A DNA stretch of 5,989 nucleotides from Rhodococcus sp. (in: high G+C Gram-positive bacteria) (GTDB lineage: Bacteria; Actinomycetota; Actinomycetes; Mycobacteriales; Mycobacteriaceae): the NCBI GenBank assembly GCA_012515885.1, contig JAAYXN010000498.1, positions 1 to 5,989 of the forward strand, written 5' to 3'. A program made the translations under genes and the position numbers. Numbering within the stretch: the first letter of the stretch is position 1; each line of letters starts with the position of its first letter. Below, piece by piece: positions 1-4,509 of the stretch. Below the pieces are notes generated by a model, which saw only the letters and a program-made list of their open reading frames with translations, searched no databases and had not been told where the DNA came from.

Positions 1-33
1 AGTCCCACCCCCGATGATGAGGGAGTTCGCTGA
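1..33 (+). CDS. 3' tail of an upstream co-directional gene (partial)
   Basis: Frame 1 is open from the first base and reads SPTPDDEGVR, then TGA at 31-33. The TGA shares its last base with the ATG of the following dehydrogenase (TGATG, 31-35), the classic arrangement of translationally coupled operon genes. Only ten codons are visible, so the product cannot be named. The alternative is that this is plain leader sequence; frame 2 is also open here, so the call rests mainly on the stop/start overlap. Confidence 0.4.
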   Translation, partial: SPTPDDEGVR

Positions 34-794
34 TGACTGTGCTCGACAAGTTTACGTTGACCGACAAGGTCGTTGTGATCACCGGAGCATCATCGGGGTT
101 GGGAGTTGCGTTCGCGCGAGCTGTCGCGGAAGCAGGTGCGGACGTCGTCCTTGGCGCACGCCGCATCGACAAGTTGGAACTGACGGCTGATCTGGTTCGC
201 GATACGGGCCGTACCCCGCTCGCCGTGGCCACTGACGTGGGCGATCCCGCTCAGGCGCAATCTTTGATTGACGCGGCGGTCGAGTCGTTCGGCAAGGTCG
301 ACGTGTTGATTAACAATGCGGGCATCGGTACGGCAGTTCCCGCGACTCGCGAGACCCCGGACGAGTTCCGCCGCGTCATCGACGTCAACCTCAACGGCTC
401 GTACTGGGCCGCGCAGGCTGCGGGCCGCGTCATGAAACCGGGCAGCGCCATCATCAACGTTTCCAGCGTATTGGGCTTAACGACAGCGGGTTTGCCGCAG
501 GCCGCCTACGCGGCAAGTAAGGCAGCCATCATTGGTTTGACCCGAGACCTGGCGCAGCAGTGGGGTGCCCGCAAGGGTATCCGCGTCAATGCGCTTGCTC
601 CCGGGTTCTTTCCCACTGAAATGACCGATCAGTATCACGACGGATACCTCGAAGCGATGACGCCGCGACTCGTCCTGGGACGTTTGGGCGATTCGGCTGA
701 ATTAGCCGCCACCGCAGTGTGGTTGGCGTCAGATGCTGCGGGATACGTGACTGGCCAGACCATTGCCGTCGATGGCGGCATCACGATTACCTAA
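33..794 (+). CDS. SDR family NAD(P)-dependent oxidoreductase, classical type
   Basis: This is a 253-residue classical short-chain dehydrogenase/reductase with a Rossmann fold, likely a cytosolic ketone or alcohol oxidoreductase. The cofactor loop TGASSGLG is at residues 17-24, the adenine-contacting Asp at 68, NNAG at 94-97, and the Asn-Ser-Tyr-Lys tetrad at N119, S145, Y159 and K163. The second strand ends in GARR (41-44) rather than an acidic residue, which in this family usually means NADP(H) preference (inference). The C-terminus has the usual VTGQTIAVDGG. Length is typical. The ATG at 33 has a GAGGGAG ribosome-binding site at 19-25, seven bases upstream, and overlaps an upstream stop. 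It is followed after 24 bp by a second SDR, so they are probably cotranscribed. The substrate cannot be told from sequence; SDRs resembling glucose 1-dehydrogenase or FabG are often over-annotated. Confidence 0.93.
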   Translation: MTVLDKFTLTDKVVVITGASSGLGVAFARAVAEAGADVVLGARRIDKLELTADLVRDTGRTPLAVATDVGDPAQAQSLIDAAVESFGKVDVLINNAGIGTAVPATRETPDEFRRVIDVNLNGSYWAAQAAGRVMKPGSAIINVSSVLGLTTAGLPQAAYAASKAAIIGLTRDLAQQWGARKGIRVNALAPGFFPTEMTDQYHDGYLEAMTPRLVLGRLGDSAELAATAVWLASDAAGYVTGQTIAVDGGITIT

Positions 795-818
795 CCTCTT
801 CAACGAAGGAATGCCTTT

Positions 819-1571
819 ATGACTCAGAGAATTGCCATCGTCACCGGCGCGGCCCGCGGAATCGGCGCTGCTGTGGCGCAGCGTCTTGCTGCCGACGGCA
901 ACGCCGTCGCCGTCCTCGACCTTGATGAAGCAGCATGTGCCAACACCGTTGCTGCCATCGAAGCTGCTGGCGGAACGGCCCTCGCTGTTGGCGCCGATGT
1001 GTCCAACGAGGAGTCGGTGCAGGCAGCGGTCGATCGCATTGCTGCTGAGCTGGGCGCACCGACCATTCTGGTCAACAACGCGGGCATCCTGCGCGACAAC
1101 CTGCTGTTCAAGATGAGTGTCGACGACTGGGACGCGGTGATGGGTGTGCACCTGCGCGGCGCGTTCTTGATGTCGCGTGCCGTTCAGAAGTACATGGTGG
1201 AGGCCAAGTACGGTCGCATCGTTAACCTTTCGAGCACGTCGGCGTTGGGTAACCGCGGTCAGGCCAACTACGCCGCCGCCAAGGCTGGTATGCAGGGCTT
1301 TACCAAGACCCTCGCTTTCGAGCTGGGCAAGTTCGGTGTCACGGCCAACGCTATTGCGCCGGGCTTCATCGCTACCGAGATGACCGCTGCTACCGCTGAG
1401 CGTGTCGGCGCAACCTTTGAGGACTTCAAAGCTGTTGCTGCAAGCCAGATTCCGGTTCAGCGTGTGGGCGAGCCCGACGACATCGCGCACACCGCGTCGT
1501 TCTTCGCTAGCGAAGGCGCTGGCTTCGTGTCCGGCCAGGTCATCTACGTCGCCGGTGGACCGCGCGACTAA
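819..1571 (+). CDS. FabG-like SDR, probable 3-oxoacyl-ACP/3-hydroxyacyl-CoA oxidoreductase
   Basis: This 250-residue classical SDR resembles FabG. TGAARGIG is at residues 9-16, Asp60 and NNAG (86-89) follow, and the catalytic S138, Y151 and K155 have the same numbering as E. coli FabG. The strand-2 end is LDLD (33-36); the acidic residue points to NAD(H) rather than NADP(H) (family knowledge). The usual catalytic Asn of the N-S-Y-K tetrad is replaced by His111 in VHLRG, a signature I know from the hydroxyacyl-CoA dehydrogenase domain of peroxisomal multifunctional enzyme 2 and many actinobacterial homologues. A beta-oxidation-type 3-hydroxyacyl-CoA dehydrogenase is therefore as likely as a biosynthetic reductase. 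The C-terminus is VSGQVIYVAGGPRD. The ATG has GAAGGA at 805-810, eight bases upstream. The gene lies 24 bp after the previous SDR and ends seven bases before a strong terminator. Confidence 0.93.
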   Translation: MTQRIAIVTGAARGIGAAVAQRLAADGNAVAVLDLDEAACANTVAAIEAAGGTALAVGADVSNEESVQAAVDRIAAELGAPTILVNNAGILRDNLLFKMSVDDWDAVMGVHLRGAFLMSRAVQKYMVEAKYGRIVNLSSTSALGNRGQANYAAAKAGMQGFTKTLAFELGKFGVTANAIAPGFIATEMTAATAERVGATFEDFKAVAASQIPVQRVGEPDDIAHTASFFASEGAGFVSGQVIYVAGGPRD

Positions 1572-1577
1572 GTTTCT

Positions 1578-1625
1578 CAATAAGTGGGGCCGCCTAGTGA
1601 TGTCACTAGGCGGCCCCACTTATTG
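1578..1625. terminator. Bidirectional intrinsic terminator between convergent genes
   Basis: A perfect 23-bp inverted repeat occupies 1578-1600 and 1603-1625 with a GC-rich core (GTGGGGCCGCCTAGTGA on the left arm). The nominal two-base centre would open to a four-base loop in RNA. Both ends finish in CTTATT-like AU-rich sequence, giving each strand only a weak U-rich tail, as is common in actinobacteria. It lies seven bases after the FabG-like stop and nine bases beyond the convergent SRPBCC stop, so it can end both transcripts. Confidence 0.87.
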
Positions 1626-1634
1626 GTGCGGTGC

Positions 1635-2090
1635 CTACCGGCTGCGCGCGTAGATTTCTTCGACGTTGCGTCGCAGGTTTTCTTCAGTGGTCTTGATGGC
1701 TGTTCCGATGACGGGTTCAACAACACGGTTGAGAGCTTTCGCGGCAAGGCTGTTGCCGAGGCTGTAACCGAAATCGACGTCGAGTTCAGTGACCGTGTCG
1801 CTGATGGCGGTGACCCGCCAGGTGGACGTCGTCACAGTGCCGCTGAGTGAGGAGAGTTCAATCGTTTCGTTCTCGACCCACTCGGTGACTTCGAGTCGCG
1901 ATTCGAATGTTGCCGGTCCGACCTTCATGACCGAGTCGAACTGTGCGCCGATTCCATCGGTGAACTCACCGACGGGTGTGAATGTCGAAATACCGAACAT
2001 CCAGTCAGGAACCGTCGTGTGATCGTCAAGGTAGGCGAAAACGATCTCGATCGGTGCTGTTGCCTCGCCTTTGTGGCGGATATGGATCAT
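1635..2090 (-). CDS. SRPBCC (START/polyketide cyclase-like) family protein
   Basis: This 151-residue protein has the SRPBCC helix-grip pattern. The N-terminal MIHIRHKGEATAPIEIVFAYLDD is a first strand followed by the 'pVe.VFay..D' helix. Then come VPDWMFGI, a run of alternating polar/hydrophobic strands (residues 35-115), and a long C-terminal helix ending NLRRNVEEIYARSR. Such proteins bind hydrophobic ligands in a deep cavity; no ligand can be named. There is no signal peptide or membrane segment, so it should be cytosolic. The frame stays open 56 codons further upstream to 2258, but the ATG at 2088-2090 is preceded on the minus strand by AGAAGGA about seven bases away, and the family fold begins exactly there, so I chose this start. 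It is divergent from the methyltransferase gene and convergent with the SDR operon, hence probably monocistronic. Confidence 0.87.
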   Translation of the reverse strand: MIHIRHKGEATAPIEIVFAYLDDHTTVPDWMFGISTFTPVGEFTDGIGAQFDSVMKVGPATFESRLEVTEWVENETIELSSLSGTVTTSTWRVTAISDTVTELDVDFGYSLGNSLAAKALNRVVEPVIGTAIKTTEENLRRNVEEIYARSR

Positions 2091-2120
2091 GGGTCGTCCT
2101 TCTGCGTGGTGAACGGACCT

Positions 2121-2148
2121 AACTCCAGTGCACGAACTCCAGTGCACA
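2121..2148. repeat. 14-bp tandem direct repeat in SRPBCC leader/promoter region
   Basis: AACTCCAGTGCAC occurs at 2121-2133 and again at 2135-2147, a tandem repeat of period 14 with thirteen matching bases per unit. Each unit contains the palindrome GTGCAC. It lies 31-58 bases upstream of the SRPBCC start, in its probable leader. A partial inverted copy, GCACTG, is at 2194-2199. Confidence 0.8.
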
Positions 2149-2205
2149 TGTAAATGCCCAGCGCTGTTGCATCGAGCGTATGCGCGACTAATTGCACTGT
2201 AAAGC

Positions 2206-2234
2206 AGTTTACTGGGACCGGCCGTACCGGTGAA
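2206..2234 (-). promoter_or_regulatory. Candidate promoter for the SRPBCC gene
   Basis: On the minus strand TTCACC (2229-2234) and TAAACT (2206-2211) are separated by 17 bp and resemble -35 and -10 hexamers. Transcription would start near 2199, giving a leader of about 110 bases that includes the tandem repeat. This is pattern matching only. Actinobacterial promoters are degenerate, so this is weak evidence. Confidence 0.3.
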
Positions 2235-2250
2235 TAGTGTTTTTACACTA
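2235..2250 (+). promoter_or_regulatory. Operator-like palindrome overlapping candidate -10 of the methyltransferase gene
   Basis: TAGTGT-TTTT-ACACTA is a perfect six-base inverted repeat with a four-base spacer, 35 bp before the ATG of the methyltransferase. It overlaps TACACT (2244-2249), a plausible -10 hexamer whose start point near 2256 would leave a leader of about 29 bases. The size and symmetry fit a TetR-type repressor operator (inference). No clear -35 is present, and no regulator gene lies in the window. Confidence 0.4.
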
Positions 2251-2284
2251 GCTGTCACTGGTTTTGCGTGGAAAGATCAGGGCC

Positions 2285-2815
2285 ATGGTTGATCAGGATG
2301 TAGCGACGACACGACTGCATACGGTGATTGCGTCACCGATAGGTTCACTTACCCTGGTCGCTGTTGGCACGTCCGAGTCGGGTGCGTCTGAATCGGGCGC
2401 GTTCGCGCTGTGCGGCGTCTACATGGCTGAGCATCGACCGGCGCCCATGCCAGAGAAGCTGGGGACGCGCGGGGACGCGGAGATCTTCGAGACCGCAGCA
2501 GCCCAACTGGAGCAGTACTTTCAGGGCGAGCGCGAAGACTTTGATGTGCCGCTACATGCAAGCGGAACGGAATTTCAGCGCAGTGTGTGGACGCAGCTGG
2601 CCACCATCCCGTACGGCCAGACCTGGACGTACGGGCAATTGGCAGACAAGCTCGGGCGACCCAGTGCGGTGCGTGCGGTCGCCTCTGCCAACGCCCGCAA
2701 CCCCTTGAGCATTGTGGTGCCGTGCCATCGCGTCGTCGGCCAGGGCGGCAAACTCACCGGCTACGCGGGTGGGCTGGAGCGGAAGACGTTCCTCTTAGAC
2801 CTTGAGCGTGGCTGA
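2285..2815 (+). CDS. ogt: Methylated-DNA-[protein]-cysteine S-methyltransferase (O6-methylguanine-DNA methyltransferase)
   Basis: This is a 176-residue suicide DNA-repair enzyme. It flips out O6-methylguanine and irreversibly moves the alkyl group to its own cysteine. The C-terminal half holds the family core: GTEFQRSVW and the WTYGQLA helix (Y116), the recognition-helix Arg130 in SAVRAVA, hinge Asn139, the active-site PCHRV with Cys147 and His148, then GYAGGLERK with Glu165 completing the hydrogen-bond network. The N-terminal half is the usual short, poorly conserved domain (TVIASPIGSLTLVAVG), with a five-residue SESGA tandem duplication at about residues 30-39. There is no AraC/Ada regulatory domain, so it is an Ogt-type rather than an Ada-type protein. 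A TTG at 2264 is in frame, but ATG 2285 has GGAAAG at 2270-2275, nine bases upstream, and fits family length. The gene has its own divergent promoter region. Confidence 0.95.
   Translation: MVDQDVATTRLHTVIASPIGSLTLVAVGTSESGASESGAFALCGVYMAEHRPAPMPEKLGTRGDAEIFETAAAQLEQYFQGEREDFDVPLHASGTEFQRSVWTQLATIPYGQTWTYGQLADKLGRPSAVRAVASANARNPLSIVVPCHRVVGQGGKLTGYAGGLERKTFLLDLERG
2372..2401 (+). repeat. Imperfect 15-bp in-frame tandem duplication in the methyltransferase gene
   Basis: Two adjacent 15-bp units (2372-2386 and 2387-2401) differ only at third codon positions and both encode Ser-Glu-Ser-Gly-Ala. They lie in the loop after the first beta-strand of the N-terminal domain, where the family tolerates length change. 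Confidence 0.75.
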
Positions 2816-2923
2816 CTGTTCGCCCAATCAGCTAGCTCTTGTCGGATGGCGCGGGGTCAAACGGATACGGGTGGTAGTGACTGCGCGGTGAAATCGCGAT
2901 TCACGTAGCCAATCTGTGGCGTT
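2816..2923. other. Convergent spacer with weak palindrome, no gene seen
   Basis: The 108 bp between the methyltransferase stop and the aryl carrier protein stop hold no coding frame that I can support. The only structure is GTGAA (2888-2892) facing TTCAC (2900-2904) around an ATCGCGAT core. With one bulged A this folds into a short hairpin that could act as a weak two-way terminator. There is no U-tract beyond a TTTT at 2922-2925. Confidence 0.35.
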
Positions 2924-3145
2924 TTAGCCGAGGATTTCAGACCATGCTTCGATCGTGGGTTCGCCGACGAGATCGACGAGGTCGACGTCGGCGCCTGCTG
3001 ACCGCCAGCGTTCGACCAGTGTCATCGCGCGAATCGAATCGAGGCCCTCGTCGATGAGGTTCGCGGTGTCGTCGAGTTCAGAGGAAGGCAGGCCAAGCAC
3101 TGCTGCGACGTCGTCCCGAATGATCTCGCGGGTCAGCTGGGCCAC
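2924..3145 (-). CDS. Stand-alone aryl carrier protein (phosphopantetheine-binding)
   Basis: This small carrier protein has 73 residues. The motif LIDEGLDSIRAM places the phosphopantetheinylated serine at Ser37. The DS(I/V)R form, with Arg after the attachment site, is typical of the aryl carrier domain at the C-terminus of EntB/DhbB, rather than of acyl or ordinary peptidyl carriers. The helices around it (REIIRDDVAAVLGL, TLVERWRSAGADV, TIEAWSEIL) make one complete carrier fold and nothing more, so the isochorismatase domain usually fused to it is missing. The frame runs back to a TTG at 3184, but a GTG at 3143-3145 has an excellent GGAGGA six bases upstream (3152-3157), so GTG is the start. 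It is divergent from isochorismate synthase and shares an iron box with it. Expected role: to carry 2,3-dihydroxybenzoyl or salicyl thioester in siderophore synthesis. Confidence 0.9.
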   Translation of the reverse strand: MAQLTREIIRDDVAAVLGLPSSELDDTANLIDEGLDSIRAMTLVERWRSAGADVDLVDLVGEPTIEAWSEILG

Positions 3146-3151
3146 TGATTT

Positions 3152-3157
3152 TCCTCC
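3152..3157 (-). promoter_or_regulatory. Ribosome-binding site deciding the aryl carrier protein start
   Basis: The minus strand reads GGAGGA, a strong Shine-Dalgarno match, six bases before the GTG at 3143-3145. It lies inside the frame that could be extended upstream to the TTG at 3184, which has no comparable site. Confidence 0.8.
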
Positions 3158-3186
3158 GTTATTGGTGCGGGTGAGGCGTGCCAAGT

Positions 3187-3207
3187 GTGAACGGCGCCAC
3201 CGTTCAC
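3187..3207. promoter_or_regulatory. Perfect 8-bp inverted repeat in the divergent iron-regulated region
   Basis: GTGAACGG (3187-3194) and CCGTTCAC (3200-3207) form an inverted repeat around a five-base spacer. A half-site-like direct copy, TTCACGC, follows at 3212-3218. It lies between the iron box and the carrier-protein start, so it is either an operator for a second regulator or a hairpin in the carrier-protein leader RNA. Confidence 0.5.
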
Positions 3208-3223
3208 GCCATTCACGCGGTTA

Positions 3224-3242
3224 TCAGGTTAGCCTAACCACA
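3224..3242. promoter_or_regulatory. IdeR/DtxR-type iron box
   Basis: The core GGTTAGCCTAACC (3227-3239) is a perfect six-base inverted repeat about a central C. The full 19 positions match the DtxR/IdeR consensus TTAGGTTAGSCTAACCTAA at 16 of 19. It sits 55 bp before the isochorismate synthase ATG and 78 bp before the carrier-protein GTG. It also contains TAnnnT -10-like hexamers on both strands (TAGCCT on +, TAGGCT on -), so iron-loaded repressor bound here would block both genes. Family knowledge: DtxR/IdeR represses siderophore genes when Fe(II) is plentiful. Confidence 0.88.
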
Positions 3243-3297
3243 GGCACACGCAGCGTGCGCGTGTGGCACTGCTCAGCAAGTATCGGTGGAGGCGGGA

Positions 3298-4437
3298 ATG
3301 ACAGGACAGGCGAACGCGACCGACGATGCCCAGACGGCGTCGGGTTCGGCGGATCAACCTGTCGGTTTCGTTCTCTCCCGGCCTTCAGAAACGATCACCG
3401 GCCGCGGCGTCCGCCGATTCTTTAACAATTCTGCAGACGCTCAGGCTGCCTTCGCGCGCGGCGAACTAAGTGCCCTGGTCGGTGCCTTGCCGTTCGATCC
3501 AGATGGCGAGTGCGCTCTCTTTGAGCCAGAAGAATTGCATTCCACCCCCGCCGGGTCCGTGCGCAGAGACGTCCCCGCATGGCAGTTGACCGCGGAACCT
3601 CGTTATCTCCCCGACGACGCTGCCCATGCTGAGCGCGTGCGTGACGCGGTCGCTGCGATTGGTCGGGGCGAGTTGGAGAAGGTGGTGCTCTCGCGCCGCG
3701 CGGTGGTGACAGCAGAGACCGATATTGACCCGACGGCGCTGCTCGCCCGGCTTATCGCTGGCGACCCAGCAGGCAACGGCTATCTGGTTGAGCTGGGTGA
3801 TCCGCGGACCGGTGTCGTCAACCCGTTCCTTGTTGGTTCAAGCCCGGAAGTGCTTATTCGCCGACGCGGTCTGCATGTGAGTTGCCATCCGCTGGCAGGC
3901 TCGGCGGCGAGGGGCGGAACTCCTGACGAGGACGAGCAGATCGCGCAGCGACTCCTCGCTAGCGAGAAGGACACTCGCGAGCACGCACACGTCGTCGATT
4001 ACCTGCGGGCAGCGTTGGGGCCGCTGTGCCGGGCTCTGGAAGTTCCGGAGCGCCCGACGCTGGCCTCGACCGGGCAGATGTGGCACCTGGGCACCCCGAT
4101 CGTGGGGACGCTCAAGTCCGCGGACACCACGGCGTTCGACGTGGCGCGTGCACTGCATCCGACCCCCGCGATTGGCGGCACCCCGGCGCAGGCGTCGCTG
4201 GACTATCTGCGCAACGTGGAGCCGGAGCGGCGCTTCTATGCCGGGACAGTGGGTTGGTGCGACGCGGCAGGCGACGGCGAGTGGATGGTGACGATCCGCT
4301 GCGGCGAGATTGCCGCGGATCGACGCACCGTGACCGCGCATGCCGGTGGCGGCATCGTCGCTGGATCGGATCCCGACCTTGAGGTGGCGGAGACGCACGC
4401 CAAGTTCCGGACGGTTCTCACCGCGCTGCGGGGATAG
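3298..4437 (+). CDS. entC: Isochorismate synthase, EntC/DhbC type (siderophore-associated)
   Basis: This 379-residue chorismate-binding enzyme converts chorismate to isochorismate with Mg2+, the first committed step to 2,3-dihydroxybenzoate or salicylate. Length is close to EntC (391) and DhbC (398), and unlike the longer salicylate synthases. Signatures in order are GELEKVVLSR with the general-base Lys128, GSSPEVLIRR with Glu184, CHPLAGSAARG (196-206), LASEKDTREH with metal-ligand Glu223, MWHLGTPIVGTL, LHPTPAIGGTP (286-296), GWCDAAGDGEWMVTIRC (319-335), and GGGIVAGSDPDLEVAET with the second metal-ligand Glu365. The LASEKD, LAGSAxR and GWCD..G.GEW.VTIRC segments match E. coli EntC almost word for word. 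GTG 3286 is in frame, but ATG 3298 has GGAGG at 3288-3292, five bases upstream. A menaquinone MenF role is less likely because of the iron box and the divergent aryl carrier protein. Confidence 0.93.
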   Translation: MTGQANATDDAQTASGSADQPVGFVLSRPSETITGRGVRRFFNNSADAQAAFARGELSALVGALPFDPDGECALFEPEELHSTPAGSVRRDVPAWQLTAEPRYLPDDAAHAERVRDAVAAIGRGELEKVVLSRRAVVTAETDIDPTALLARLIAGDPAGNGYLVELGDPRTGVVNPFLVGSSPEVLIRRRGLHVSCHPLAGSAARGGTPDEDEQIAQRLLASEKDTREHAHVVDYLRAALGPLCRALEVPERPTLASTGQMWHLGTPIVGTLKSADTTAFDVARALHPTPAIGGTPAQASLDYLRNVEPERRFYAGTVGWCDAAGDGEWMVTIRCGEIAADRRTVTAHAGGGIVAGSDPDLEVAETHAKFRTVLTALRG

Positions 4438-4496
4438 TTCGCGCAAGGCTTTTCGGCCAATAAATCCGAATCGTCCCCGCGCCCGGTCTGGTTGCC

Positions 4497-4502
4497 TAAT
4501 GT
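4497..4502 (+). promoter_or_regulatory. Candidate -10 element for a leaderless DUF4126 transcript
   Basis: TAATGT fits the TAnnnT actinobacterial -10 pattern and ends seven bases before GTG 4510, the distance at which transcription usually begins. No recognisable -35 is present. This is a weak, position-based inference. Confidence 0.25.
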
Positions 4503-4509
4503 CACCGGT

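Noticed and set aside
33..1571. Possibility that one of the SDRs is EntA (2,3-dihydro-2,3-dihydroxybenzoate dehydrogenase) completing the siderophore pathway
   Set aside because: Both read as generic or FabG-like SDRs, they lie in a separate operon behind a terminator, and no iron box is seen near them.
729..1619. 296-codon open frame on the minus strand opposite the two SDR genes
   Set aside because: It lies wholly opposite well-supported SDR genes with intact motifs, its translation is rich in Arg/His/Ser typical of an antisense GC-rich frame, and it begins inside the terminator hairpin. No family pattern is visible.
2091..2258. 56-codon N-terminal extension of the SRPBCC protein
   Set aside because: A strong AGAAGGA site precedes ATG 2090 and the fold begins there; the extension covers the tandem repeat and promoter-like sequence and resembles no protein.
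2828..2838. AGCTAGCT palindrome after the methyltransferase gene as a regulatory site
   Set aside because: An eight-base self-complementary word is expected by chance, and nothing else marks the place.
3838..4446. 202-codon open frame on the minus strand inside isochorismate synthase
   Set aside because: It is an Arg/Pro-rich antisense shadow of a gene whose catalytic motifs are all in the plus frame.
4452..4470. TTCGG...CCGAA as a terminator after isochorismate synthase
   Set aside because: A five-base stem with a nine-base AT-rich loop and no U-tract is too weak to support.
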